Assembly (NCBI GenBank): GCA_021323755.1
Contig: JAJPKJ010000044.1
Location: forward strand, 30,723 to 94,722
DNA: 64,000 nt
From: Chitinophagales bacterium
GTDB taxonomy: Bacteria > Bacteroidota > Bacteroidia > Chitinophagales > Chitinophagaceae
Reading direction: 5' to 3'
The position numbers and the translations under genes are program-made. Below are positions 56,152 through 63,989 of the stretch, piece after piece. The notes under the pieces were generated by a model. That model was given only the letters and a program-made list of their open reading frames with translations. It was not told the origin of the DNA and did no database searches. The stretch's first letter is position 1; each line of letters opens with the position of its first letter.

Positions 56152-56550
56152 TTAATGAGGCTGTTGGCGTATTGCCTGAATTTTATCAATCACTTCAAGC
56201 AATCTCACTTCTGTAATATCACTTTTTACGATGTAATCAAAAGCTCCCGATTCCATGGCGATAACAGGAAGCAAGACCTCTTCCTGCCCCGAAATAATGA
56301 CCACAAAAATATCAGGATTATATTCTTTAATATCTATCAAAACATTTAGACCGCTATCCGGTTTCATGTAATGATCAAGCAGGATAAGATCAGGCTCCAG
56401 CACCAGGCTGTTCAAACAATCCTGACCATTTTCAAATACATATAAATCTTTTATCCCGATTTTTTTAAGATGATATTCGTACAATTGCCTGCAAAAAGGA
56501 TCATCATCAACGAGAAAAACACAGAAGGGGAATTCACTTTTGCTTTTCAT
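56152..56550 (-). CDS. Stand-alone response regulator receiver
   Basis: A 132-residue receiver without output domain. The ATG at 56550 is preferred; an upstream one (56595) adds 15 unrelated residues. Asp15-17 (VDDD), phospho-acceptor Asp59 (LLDHYMKP), Ser87 and Lys109 are in place. No kinase gene is adjacent. The downstream serine hydrolase gene (88 bases away) points the same way but has no evident link. Confidence 0.88.
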   Translation of the reverse strand: MKSKSEFPFCVFLVDDDPFCRQLYEYHLKKIGIKDLYVFENGQDCLNSLVLEPDLILLDHYMKPDSGLNVLIDIKEYNPDIFVVIISGQEEVLLPVIAMESGAFDYIVKSDITEVRLLEVIDKIQAIRQQPH

Positions 56551-56714
56551 GGCAATGTTTTTACAGGAGTGGATTGAATTATTTCTTTTAAACAACGTAA
56601 CTACGGGTTTTTTAGTATCAAAAATGCCTGTAATCAGATACGATAAGTGATAATCCTTATTATTTGTAAATTGCTAGGAAGCTGAAATTCATTGGAATAA
56701 ATAATTACTAACAA

Positions 56715-57596
56715 ATGCAACACACCGCCCACTCAGAATTTGGAAAGCTCAGATCGCTTTTTATCAAGAAAGCATCCGCTGCATTTATTGACGACGAAAC
56801 CATTCAACAGCAATGGGAAGCACTACACTATTTAAATAAACCCAATTTCGACAGTGCCATTTCTGAATACGAAAGCTTTGAATCTATTTTAAGGCAACAT
56901 GCAGAAACAGTTTATCATTTGCCCGTTGATAATAATGTAACGATGGATTCCATTTATTGCCGCGATGCAGCAATTGCAACCAATAAAGGAATGATCATCT
57001 GCAATATGGGAAAGCCGGCGAGAATTAATGAACCAGATGCTGAAAAAAAAGCGTTCGAAGAAAATAATATCCCTGTTCTTGGCATAATACATACACCGGG
57101 AACTGTAGAAGGTGGTGACGTTGCATGGGTCGATGAATCTACCTTAGCTGTTGGCCACACCTATCGAACCAACGAAACTGGTATTAAGCAGTTAAAAAAC
57201 TTGTTGGATCCAATCGGGGTTAAGGTTATTGTTGCAGAGCTTCCTCATTACAAAGGACCATCTGATGTTTTTCATTTGATGTCAATTTTTAGCCCAGTTG
57301 ATAAAGACCTATCTGTTGTGTATTCCCCGTTAATGCCCATTGCGTTTAGAAATTTTCTTCTGAATAAAAATCACAAACTCATCGAAGTTCCCGATGATGA
57401 ATTCGAATCTATGGGTTGTAATGTGTTGGCGTTGGCGCCGCGTATATGTCTGATGGTTGCAGGAAATAAAAAAACCAAGTCACTTTTGGAAAATGCAGGA
57501 TGCAAAGTGATAGAATATAAAGGCGATGAAATAAGCGTAAAAGGTGGCGGCGGACCAACCTGCTTGACAAGACCAGTTTGGAGAGAAGGTTCTTAG
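56715..57596 (+). CDS. DDAH-like arginine-modifying hydrolase
   Basis: A 293-residue protein of the guanidino-group-modifying (amidinotransferase/arginine deiminase) superfamily. The beta/alpha propeller motifs are visible: YCRDAA with an Asp, EGGD (132-135), His187 (DVFHLMS) and the nucleophile Cys283 (GGPTCLTRP). This set matches dimethylarginine dimethylaminohydrolases and related deiminases, which hydrolyse substituted arginines. The exact substrate is not certain. Confidence 0.87.
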   Translation: MQHTAHSEFGKLRSLFIKKASAAFIDDETIQQQWEALHYLNKPNFDSAISEYESFESILRQHAETVYHLPVDNNVTMDSIYCRDAAIATNKGMIICNMGKPARINEPDAEKKAFEENNIPVLGIIHTPGTVEGGDVAWVDESTLAVGHTYRTNETGIKQLKNLLDPIGVKVIVAELPHYKGPSDVFHLMSIFSPVDKDLSVVYSPLMPIAFRNFLLNKNHKLIEVPDDEFESMGCNVLALAPRICLMVAGNKKTKSLLENAGCKVIEYKGDEISVKGGGGPTCLTRPVWREGS

Positions 57597-57707
57597 TTTG
57601 CAGTAATCAGCAAGTGAAATTATGTGACTTGCTTGTAATTTTTAATAAGCTATTCGACTTCGACAATTATTTTCGTTAATTCCTTTAATGCAAATATTAT
57701 TGACCAA

Positions 57708-57735
57708 TTGGTTTTTACCAGAGTATGTATATTTG
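57708..57735 (+). promoter_or_regulatory. Promoter of SIMPL-like gene
   Basis: TTGG (57708) and TATATTTG (57728-57735) are separated by 17 bases from the TTG, matching the Bacteroidota consensus. The -7 box lies 41 bases before the start codon at 57777. Confidence 0.6.
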
Positions 57736-57776
57736 AGATTATCTCCCAAATACATTCAAACCAAAACTGAAACTGT

Positions 57777-58454
57777 ATGAAATTTATCTATTTTTCTTTC
57801 TTCTTACTGGCTTCACTTACCATCGCTCAGCAATTGGCCGCCCAGAACAGTAAATATATTGAGGTAAACGCCAGCGATACGATTATCTTAAAACCAATTG
57901 AATTCACATACGAAATAAGTTTGGGAGGAAGATCATTCCCTTTTAATTTGAAGGTAGAGGATACCTCGCAACAAACTATATCGTTAATCGAAATCGAGAA
58001 TTTGCTTACAAAAAATAAATTTCTTTATGAAGTTAAAGACAATTCAAATTATTCAATAAGTCCAAACAGCAAACCTGATTCCATTATCGCACTTATATTA
58101 AATTCAGAATCCGAACTGAAACGATTGTACAAAATTTTAATAAAGATTCAGGGCATATCGGGGAGAATAACAGATAAGAAATTTGAATCGTTATCAAATT
58201 ACAAGGACGAAATTTATACGCAACTTTTTTTAAGAGCTTCCCAGGAAGCAAACGATTTGGCAAAAATTTCCGGCCATTCGATCGGGCAATTGATTTCAGT
58301 TCATGAACTTCAAGCAGATCCATTTTCTGGGTACCTGGATTCTTTTAAAGAAATGTTTACTAAGAATGATATGTTTTCTGGAGTATTTGGTTATCAGATT
58401 GATATTAATCAGCGAATAGAAAAAAAGTTGGTATTTAAATTTGAAATGAAGTAA
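57777..58454 (+). CDS. Secreted SIMPL/DUF541-like protein
   Basis: A 225-residue exported protein with a signal peptide (about 1-22). The last half shows the helical element LFLRASQEANDLAKISGHSIGQ followed by a beta-strand with HELQAD, a pattern of the SIMPL (DUF541) family. Those proteins form oligomeric rings in the periplasm of Gram-negative bacteria. The match is by pattern and the N-terminal half is unusually long. It has its own promoter. Confidence 0.6.
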   Translation: MKFIYFSFFLLASLTIAQQLAAQNSKYIEVNASDTIILKPIEFTYEISLGGRSFPFNLKVEDTSQQTISLIEIENLLTKNKFLYEVKDNSNYSISPNSKPDSIIALILNSESELKRLYKILIKIQGISGRITDKKFESLSNYKDEIYTQLFLRASQEANDLAKISGHSIGQLISVHELQADPFSGYLDSFKEMFTKNDMFSGVFGYQIDINQRIEKKLVFKFEMK

Positions 58455-58535
58455 TTCTGATTCCATATCACGCCTTTTTTGCGCCGACAAACGAAACAAG
58501 TAATGAAAGTTTTATCTCCAAAGAAATAAACAATA

Positions 58536-59147
58536 ATGAGAAAAATAATCGTATTATCAATGATCACTTTAGACGGTGTAATGCAAGCGCCTGGCGGACC
58601 TGAGGAAGATGCATCGAATGATTTCAAATTTGGGGGATGGGTAGCCCCTTATGGTGATGAAGTTGATGACAAACTTGTTCAAAAAGAACTGAAAAAGACT
58701 TCAGATTATCTTCTTGGCAGAAAAACATTCGAGATTTGGGCCGCCTTCTGGCCTGAACATGCAGATTTTTGGCCCGGTATCAACGATGGCACAAAATACG
58801 TGTTGTCCAAAACCATGAAAAGTTCAGATTGGAAAAACACCGTTTTTCTCGAAACCGTGGGAGATATTCAAACACTCAAAAATTCAGCCGGTCCGGACAT
58901 TCAGGTTTGGGGTAGCAGTAAACTCGTTCAACTACTGCTTAAAAATGATTTAGTGGACGAACTCAGGCTTAAAATCTATCCAGTCACTCTCGGTGAAGGA
59001 AAAAAGTTGTTTGATACCGGGCCTATTCCGGCAGCCTTCACCCTAACAGAAAGCTTGGTTACTCCAAGCGGAGTTATTATCGCCAATTACCATCGGGCTG
59101 GAAAAGTTCAGACAGGTACAATTGGCGCTGATGTGGAAGCAAATTAA
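58536..59147 (+). CDS. DHFR/RibD-like reductase
   Basis: A 203-residue protein of the bacterial RibD C-terminal/dihydrofolate reductase-like family (MRKIIVLSMITLDGVMQ start, LLGRKTFEIWA, IQVWGSSKLVQLLL, LGEGKKLF). These proteins use NADPH-type folds, but many have unknown substrates. The C-terminal 15 residues are extra. It precedes a VOC-family gene after 56 bases in the same direction, a common pairing in Bacteroidota. Confidence 0.88.
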   Translation: MRKIIVLSMITLDGVMQAPGGPEEDASNDFKFGGWVAPYGDEVDDKLVQKELKKTSDYLLGRKTFEIWAAFWPEHADFWPGINDGTKYVLSKTMKSSDWKNTVFLETVGDIQTLKNSAGPDIQVWGSSKLVQLLLKNDLVDELRLKIYPVTLGEGKKLFDTGPIPAAFTLTESLVTPSGVIIANYHRAGKVQTGTIGADVEAN

Positions 59148-59203
59148 CTGAAACCATAAGCTTTTAAAAACAAAAACCTATTCACCAGAAAATTCAAAAC
59201 GAA

Positions 59204-59593
59204 ATGAACTATCGCATTGAAAATATTGCTCCGGTATTATCAGTAAAAGATATGAAAATGAGTTTGCATTTTTATGTCGATATTCTTGGTTTCACAAACG
59301 CAAATTGGGGAGACGATAATTTTACAAGTATCAATCGTGATAAATCGGGAATTTATTTATGTAAAGGCGGGCAAGGAAATCCCGGGACCTGGATCTGGGT
59401 TGGGTTTGACGGCGACATATTTTTATTTTACAGTGAACTCAAAGGAAAAGGAGTCATCATAAAAATGCCACCAACTAATTTCTCATGGGCGATGGAAATG
59501 CATGTCCAAGATCCGGACGGGCATATATTAAGATTCGGAACCGACCCAAATTATAATGAACCATTCGCAGATAGAACAACTAAAGCCAATTGA
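59204..59593 (+). CDS. VOC (glyoxalase/bleomycin resistance) family protein
   Basis: A 129-residue protein with the paired beta-alpha-beta-beta-beta modules of the vicinal oxygen chelate fold (IAPVLSVKDMKMSLHFY, MHVQDPDGHILRFG). Likely metal ligands are in the second module (the Glu of WAMEMHVQDPDG is one candidate). Functions in this family vary widely (glyoxalase, dioxygenase, antibiotic binding), so none is proposed. Confidence 0.86.
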   Translation: MNYRIENIAPVLSVKDMKMSLHFYVDILGFTNANWGDDNFTSINRDKSGIYLCKGGQGNPGTWIWVGFDGDIFLFYSELKGKGVIIKMPPTNFSWAMEMHVQDPDGHILRFGTDPNYNEPFADRTTKAN

Positions 59594-59627
59594 ATGCGAG
59601 GATGACAATGGGATCTATGGCAAAAAA

Positions 59628-60782
59628 TCATTTAAGGATCGAACGACTGATAACAATCCGCTGCACTTCGCTTGTTCCTTCATATATCTGAGTAATTTTT
59701 GCATCGCGCATTAATCGTTCAACGTGATATTCTTTTACATAACCGTAGCCACCATGGATCTGTACGGCTTCTGTGGAAACCCACATCGCTGTCTCACTGG
59801 CAAATACTTTTGCCATAGATGAACTTAATGAAAAATCAAGACCATTATCTTTTTCCCAGGCAGAGCGTAAACACAATAAGCGCGCAGCTTCTATGCGTGT
59901 TGCCATATCAGCCAGCTTAAATTGTATTGCCTGGTGTTGTGCAATTTCTTTCCCGAAAGCCTTTCGCTGTTTTGAATAATTTAAGGAAAGTTCATATGCT
60001 CCGCTGGCGATGCCTAATGCCTGTGAGGCAATACCGATTCTTCCGCCGGCCAATGTTTTCATTGCAAAGGGGAATCCAAAACCATTTGCACCGATCTGGT
60101 TTTCTTTCGGAACTATTACATCATTAAATAAAATACTGTGCGTATCGCTCCCGCGAATGCCTAATTTATTTTCTTTCGCTCCGACGGTTACACCAGCCCA
60201 ATTTTTTTCGACTATAAAAGTATTAATGCCTCGACTTCCTTTTGATGCATCCGTTTGTGCCATCACCAGATACACTGATGCAGAATTTCCGTTTGTTATC
60301 CAGTTCTTCACGCCATTCAGTACATAATGATCGCCTTTATCTTCCGCCGTTGTCCTTTGGGAAGTGGCATCGCTGCCTGCTTCCGGTTCACTGAGTAAAA
60401 ATGCACCGATATATAATTCTCCGTTTTTTTGTCCCTGGGCCAACGGAGTTAAATATTTTTCTTTTTGCTCGTGTGTGCCGAATAAATTCAATCCCCAGCA
60501 CACCAAGCTATTATTAACACTCATGCATACGCTCACACTTGCATCAATTTTACTGATCTCTTCCATTGCCAGCACATAACTGATCGTATCTAACCCTGCT
60601 CCGCCATAATTGGGATCAACCATCATTCCCATAAAACCCAGCTCACCTAGTTTCATTATCTGCTCTTTCGGAAATTTTTGATGCTCATCTCTTTCAATAA
60701 CTCCTGGCAAACATTCGTTCACGGCAAAATCGTGCGCGGCCTTTTGAATCATTAACTGTTCTTCATTCAATTGAAACTGCAT
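59628..60782 (-). CDS. Acyl-CoA dehydrogenase
   Basis: A 384-residue FAD enzyme that oxidises acyl-CoA to trans-2-enoyl-CoA. The catalytic base is Glu368 (QIYEGTSEVQR), at the position typical of short-chain members. The FAD/acyl-CoA contact regions (AFLLSEPEAGSDA, NGVKNWITNG) are intact. It probably works on short- or branched-chain acyl-CoA, perhaps in amino acid breakdown together with the carboxyltransferase at 49.6-51.2 kb, although the two are not adjacent. An operator-like palindrome overlaps its promoter. Confidence 0.93.
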   Translation of the reverse strand: MQFQLNEEQLMIQKAAHDFAVNECLPGVIERDEHQKFPKEQIMKLGELGFMGMMVDPNYGGAGLDTISYVLAMEEISKIDASVSVCMSVNNSLVCWGLNLFGTHEQKEKYLTPLAQGQKNGELYIGAFLLSEPEAGSDATSQRTTAEDKGDHYVLNGVKNWITNGNSASVYLVMAQTDASKGSRGINTFIVEKNWAGVTVGAKENKLGIRGSDTHSILFNDVIVPKENQIGANGFGFPFAMKTLAGGRIGIASQALGIASGAYELSLNYSKQRKAFGKEIAQHQAIQFKLADMATRIEAARLLCLRSAWEKDNGLDFSLSSSMAKVFASETAMWVSTEAVQIHGGYGYVKEYHVERLMRDAKITQIYEGTSEVQRIVISRSILK

Positions 60783-60800
60783 GTAATAAAATTAATGGTG

Positions 60801-60832
60801 CAAAAGTATAAGATTAATGACAAAAAAACTAA
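60801..60832 (-). promoter_or_regulatory. Promoter of acyl-CoA dehydrogenase gene
   Basis: TACTTTTG (60801-60808, minus strand) lies 20 bases after TTAG (60829-60832), a near-consensus -33 element. The -7 box is 19 bases from the start codon, and the -33 element overlaps the inverted repeat listed next. Confidence 0.5.
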
Positions 60833-60843
60833 CACATGTTAGT
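60828..60843. promoter_or_regulatory. Palindromic operator-like site
   Basis: ACTAACA and TGTTAGT form a perfect 7-base inverted repeat with a 2-base spacer. It sits over the -33 region of the acyl-CoA dehydrogenase promoter. Such compact palindromes are typical of TetR-family repressor sites. No regulator gene is adjacent, so the binding protein is unknown. Confidence 0.45.
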
Positions 60844-60869
60844 ACACCAGATAAGCAACTATATACCAG

Positions 60870-60896
60870 TTGGGACAAGTGGGAATTTTACCTTTG
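60870..60896 (+). promoter_or_regulatory. Possible rightward promoter, antisense to SDR gene
   Basis: TTG (60870-60872), 16 bases, then TACCTTTG (60889-60896) fit the Bacteroidota consensus but point into the 3' end of the leftward SDR gene. No rightward gene follows. A terminator-like hairpin in the same orientation lies at 61988. An antisense transcript is possible. Confidence 0.3.
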
Positions 60897-60953
60897 AATA
60901 ATCGAAATTTTCTTTTTTTCTGCCGAAACGAGAAATACTTATCTTGGCTGATT

Positions 60954-61793
60954 TTATTCGTAATCTAAGGAAGAAGATAACTCCCGATAAGCATTAATTT
61001 GTTTTTGGAAGTCAATTATTTTTTGTTCTGCTGTTGCAATGGCATCTGCACCGGCCAACCATCGTTTTGGTGGTTCGCTTTGGCTTGCAATCTTAATCAA
61101 TGCTGCCGCCAATTTCGCAGGGTCGCCACCTTGTTTGCCGTTCATGCTTTTCCAAAAAGGTCTAAGCTCAGAATTCTTTGCGGTGTAATCTTCTATTTCG
61201 TTTTCTGCCCAAATAGTTGAAGAAGGTGTCAATAATCCTGTTCTGAAAAATCCGGGTTCTACAATGGTTGTATTAATACCAAAAGGTGCAACTTCAGCAG
61301 CTAAACATTCCATCCAACCTTCCAACCCAAATTTAGAAGCAGAATAAGCAGAACAATATTCATAGCCTACAATTCCGGCCGTTGATGAAATAGATATAAT
61401 GTGTCCTGAACGATTTTTTCTCATAGTAGGAAGCGCGGCCCTTACTACATTCATTGCACCGAACAAACTTGTAGCAAATTGAAGTTCCATTTGTCGTGTA
61501 CTTAATTCTTCAAAAAAACCTGCATAGAAATTTCCGGCATTGTTTACCAATACATCAATTGTTGTAAATCTTTCAATTGCTGATTTTACAGCAGTCTCAA
61601 TTTCATTTGAATCGGTAACATCCATTTTTACAACCAATAAATTATCGGATGTTCCACCAATAGCGGCAGAAACCTTTCCACTATTACGCCCTGTGGCAAC
61701 GACGTCATACCCTTCTGCAAGTGCAGCCTTAGCAATTTCCAAACCTATTCCGCTGCTTGCACCTGTTATAAACCAAACCTTATTTTTTTTCAT
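60954..61793 (-). CDS. Short-chain dehydrogenase/reductase
   Basis: A 279-residue NAD(P)-dependent oxidoreductase. The cofactor loop TGASSGIG (10-17), NNAG (84-87), Ser137 and the catalytic Tyr150/Lys154 (YSASK) are all present. The substrate loop is of the type seen in classical SDRs annotated as oxidoreductases acting on alcohols or ketones. It overlaps the 3' end of a 54-codon gene by 14 bases, which suggests translational coupling. Confidence 0.92.
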   Translation of the reverse strand: MKKNKVWFITGASSGIGLEIAKAALAEGYDVVATGRNSGKVSAAIGGTSDNLLVVKMDVTDSNEIETAVKSAIERFTTIDVLVNNAGNFYAGFFEELSTRQMELQFATSLFGAMNVVRAALPTMRKNRSGHIISISSTAGIVGYEYCSAYSASKFGLEGWMECLAAEVAPFGINTTIVEPGFFRTGLLTPSSTIWAENEIEDYTAKNSELRPFWKSMNGKQGGDPAKLAAALIKIASQSEPPKRWLAGADAIATAEQKIIDFQKQINAYRELSSSLDYE

Positions 61794-61944
61794 GACTTTT
61801 ATTTAATTTTTTGGATTTAGAAACAGGCATAGGAGTAACAGACACATTTATAACGTCCTCAAATGTGCCGTTGATATCAAGTTTTGTGTCGTAGTTAAGC
61901 GCACGCTGTTTTTTTAATTTAGTTTTATTTTGCTGCCTTTTCAT
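61780..61944 (-). CDS. Small basic protein, 54 aa, coupled to SDR gene
   Basis: An open frame from ATG at 61944 to TAA at 61780, overlapping the start of the SDR gene by 14 bases. The product has a basic N-terminus (MKRQQNKTKLKK), a middle segment that looks like a short strand-helix (LDINGTFEDVINVSV) and a basic tail. The middle resembles short Bacteroidota peptides with a G-T-F-(D/E) motif, often encoded next to enzymes. Function unknown. Coding is supported by the ordered motif and the overlap. Confidence 0.55.
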   Translation of the reverse strand: MKRQQNKTKLKKQRALNYDTKLDINGTFEDVINVSVTPMPVSKSKKLNKSHEKK

Positions 61945-62239
61945 TACTTAAAGTTAAGCGATTTGTATACCCCTGCAAAATGGAACAGAGGGTGCAAAGC
62001 CCTCCTTTTTTCCGAGATAAGAGTACTGGTAAATATGCAAATGAGGCGTATGGCCTGTACACGGTAGACTTAGTTTTATCCGTCGACATTTCACTGATAT
62101 TTCACACTCTCAGAAGTGAATTTATTTTAAAGGTAGTCTGATTTTTGTGACGGTAATTTATTCTAGCTTAATATTTATTACCGTTGTATCCGCAACGCTA
62201 AAATTTTGCAATAGACTTTCATTTTTATGGAAGCCTTAT
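61945..62239. other. Intergenic region with orphan hairpin
   Basis: About 295 bases between two leftward genes. It holds a rightward terminator-like hairpin at 61988-62012. A rightward 53-codon frame (61980-62141) is open but its product has no recognisable pattern and overlaps the hairpin, so I do not call it. Confidence 0.35.
61988..62012 (+). terminator. Orphan terminator-like hairpin
   Basis: GAGGGT, loop GCAAA, GCCCTC (one T-G pair) and then CTTTTTT. It is oriented rightward, but no rightward gene ends nearby. Confidence 0.45.
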
Positions 62240-62755
62240 TTATTCTGGTCTTTTATGAATCCCCATAACTTTAATTATATGTTCAATATTTTCATTCATA
62301 AAATCAAATGGTAAATAGACTTTCGCAATCCTGTTTTCCCCTTTCAAAAAAACGGGAATGGGGGGTGCAAATTCTCCTAATTGACTTATACTATCAGTAA
62401 CAATTAATTGTTTATTTATTACATTTTTTGGCTCATTCATTACAATTGCCTCTGGGATAACCTGCCTGTCAGGATTTGTTTCAGCTTCAAAAAAATCATC
62501 TTTTAACTTATTTTCAGAATCAATTAAATCCAATTCTTTGAGATTATCTAAGAAAATTTTTGCTGCTCTTGAAGAAGCATCTTCTGAAACTTTGTAATTT
62601 CTGAATAATAGTATCGACAAGCCACCAATTGCAGGTAATTGCTTGCCTCTGAAATGTTCAATAAATGAAAGTTGGTGGGAATTTATTGCTGGGTTTTTGG
62701 GCTTCTCCCAACTCCTATATAGTTGGCACCAGATAAAGATCTGCCTTATAGTTGG
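62240..62755 (-). pseudogene. 5'-truncated gene of unknown family
   Basis: The only usable start is a TTG at 62620, giving 126 residues. The same frame stays open for 45 codons farther upstream to a TAG at 62756-62758, without any ATG, GTG or TTG. The upstream part reads as plausible protein (LYRSWEKPKNPAINSHQ, FIEHFRGKQLP) that continues smoothly into SILLFRNYKVSEDASSRAAKIFLDNL. It therefore looks like a longer gene that has lost its 5' end. The layout (helix-rich front, then a short C-terminal KVYLPFDFMNENIEH segment) resembles winged-helix-like proteins of unknown function. A terminator of the next gene stands 30 bases upstream of the open part. Confidence 0.5.
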
Positions 62756-62784
62756 CTATAATGGTAGAATATAAATGTCCAAAA

Positions 62785-62813
62785 CAAAAAACCCACTTCG
62801 GTTAAGAAGTGGG
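62785..62813 (-). terminator. Terminator of Cys-rich peptide gene
   Basis: An 8-base-pair stem (CCCACTTC with GAAGTGGG, 6-base loop) with TTTTTTG after it on the minus strand, about 30 bases after the stop codon at 62842. Confidence 0.8.
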
Positions 62814-62841
62814 CAATTGTTGCTGACGAAGCAACTATTTT

Positions 62842-63006
62842 TTAATGACCGCAGCCCGGAGGGCATGGACAGTCTTTCGGGCAATCTTTAGGGCATACAC
62901 ACTCTGTCTTTCTTGTCTTTTTCTTTGCATGCTTTGCGTTTCCTGCATAGGCAAATGAAACAGACAGCAATGTGACAGCCAAGATTGCAAAAAATATCTT
63001 TTTCAT
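62842..63006 (-). CDS. Small secreted Cys/Pro-rich protein, 54 aa
   Basis: The ATG at 63006 gives a signal peptide (MKKIFFAILAVTLLSVSFAYA) and a mature peptide of about 33 residues. It contains a basic segment (KHAKKKTRK) and a Cys cluster with Lys, Pro and Asp between the cysteines (CVCPKDCPKDC, CPCPPGCGH). Six cysteines and a C-terminal His suggest metal binding, much like a small metallothionein, or disulphides in the periplasm. It is followed by a good terminator and preceded by another Cys-rich gene (44-base gap), so the pair is probably an operon. Confidence 0.65.
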   Translation of the reverse strand: MKKIFFAILAVTLLSVSFAYAGNAKHAKKKTRKTECVCPKDCPKDCPCPPGCGH

Positions 63007-63050
63007 TTTGATATATTTTGAATACCTGAAATATTGTTTACTGATCGGTA

Positions 63051-63398
63051 TTAAGAAAGAGGTAATTCGGGCGGATGCCAACAATCAGCGATATAATAGG
63101 AAAGTATCCTAACGTTCGGCGTGATTATTCTCTTTGTTAAAATCAAAAAAGAATTTGTTTGTTCAAAGGGCATTTCATTGATAAAAAAATTTCCATACGC
63201 ACAAGCCATAAAAGGATTACACTTACTGCAATCATTATTTTCATCATTAAGCTTCCTGTTACAATGCTTTTTTTTCATACTGCACACATTCTGCATACAT
63301 ATTGGTTTAGCAGCATTGGTTTTTTGATTGCTGCTAATTGCTGGTTGAACGATCAAAAAGCCAACTAAAATTAAAAATATGGATGCAATGATTTTCAT
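63051..63398 (-). CDS. DUF6660-like secreted Cys-rich protein
   Basis: A 115-residue exported protein with a signal peptide (about 1-22) and seven cysteines (Cys34, 39, 46, 57, 60, 66 and 106). The spaced CxxC-type motifs (CSKCNPFMAC) and the C-terminal CWHPPELP segment resemble small Bacteroidota proteins of the DUF6660 type, which often sit near heavy-metal efflux genes. No metal transporter is in the window. Metal handling outside the cytoplasm is a reasonable but untested guess. Confidence 0.6.
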   Translation of the reverse strand: MKIIASIFLILVGFLIVQPAISSNQKTNAAKPICMQNVCSMKKKHCNRKLNDENNDCSKCNPFMACAYGNFFINEMPFEQTNSFLILTKRIITPNVRILSYYIADCWHPPELPLS

Positions 63399-63666
63399 TT
63401 ATAATGAACAAGGTAATCAAAGGCTTTCAAATCACTAAACCATTGGTAAAATAATTTTGCAGAAAATTTGCACGGACATGAATCCAAGGATCTCTGATCG
63501 GAGGTTGCGGCATTTATCAAATTCAAAACCCAGTAAGATATGTTGCAATTTTTCTACACTATTTGTTTGATGGCAATTACTTAATTCATTTGTGATTAGG
63601 TGGCATAGTTGTTGGTTTACTTACCATGTTGACATAAATCATTCAGAATAACAAAAAGTTTTAATT
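63399..63666. other. Divergent intergenic region
   Basis: About 270 AT-rich bases between the Cys-rich pair and the next rightward gene. A TAATTTTG at 63452-63459 matches the -7 consensus rightward but has no -33 partner and lies 200 bases from the gene. Nothing else is recognised. Confidence 0.35.
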
Positions 63667-63861
63667 ATGAAAAAGGTTCTCTTAGGATGTGCAGTGCTGT
63701 TGTCAGTGGCAGTAGTTCTTGCGACAAAAAATGAAAACAAAAATGTACAATCAAACCGTCACGCAGCCACAGTTGTAGCGTACAATTTTGCTAATGACAC
63801 CATCCCCAAAAAAGACACAACTAAACCAAAGAAAGACACAATGATGCTCGCAAATTATTAA
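63667..63861 (+). CDS. Small secreted Lys/Asp/Thr-rich protein, 64 aa
   Basis: A signal peptide (about 1-20) is followed by a hydrophilic mature part of about 44 residues ending in a Pro-Lys-Lys-Asp-Thr repeat (IPKKDTTKPKKDTM). Short peptides of this composition recur in Bacteroidota without known function. A terminator follows 44 bases after the stop codon. Confidence 0.55.
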   Translation: MKKVLLGCAVLLSVAVVLATKNENKNVQSNRHAATVVAYNFANDTIPKKDTTKPKKDTMMLANY

Positions 63862-63904
63862 TTCATAATAAGAATTAAGTGAGCTCATTTCGTTTTAATA
63901 AGCA

Positions 63905-63934
63905 AACCCCGGCCTTGGTCGGGGTTAGTTGTTT
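63905..63934 (+). terminator. Terminator of small secreted protein gene
   Basis: A 7-base-pair stem (AACCCCG with CGGGGTT, 8-base loop with inner G-C pairing) and a short T-rich tail. Confidence 0.7.
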
Positions 63935-63966
63935 ATGCGCAAAATAACCGCTTTAACAGAAATTTG

Positions 63967-63974
63967 TACCTTTG
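63967..63974 (+). promoter_or_regulatory. -7 box of gene at right edge
   Basis: TACCTTTG matches the Bacteroidota -7 consensus exactly, 15 bases before an ATG at 63990. A -33 element is not clear. Confidence 0.5.
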
Positions 63975-63989
63975 CAACGATTGTCGCTT

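Noticed and set aside
61980..62141. Rightward 53-codon frame
   Set aside because: The product has no ordered motif, it overlaps a terminator-like hairpin and there is no promoter box, so chance is more likely.
62718..62756. Two copies of TATAGTTGGC spaced 29 bases apart
   Set aside because: They lie inside the open frame upstream of the truncated gene and encode ordinary codons there, so they are probably chance repeats rather than operators.
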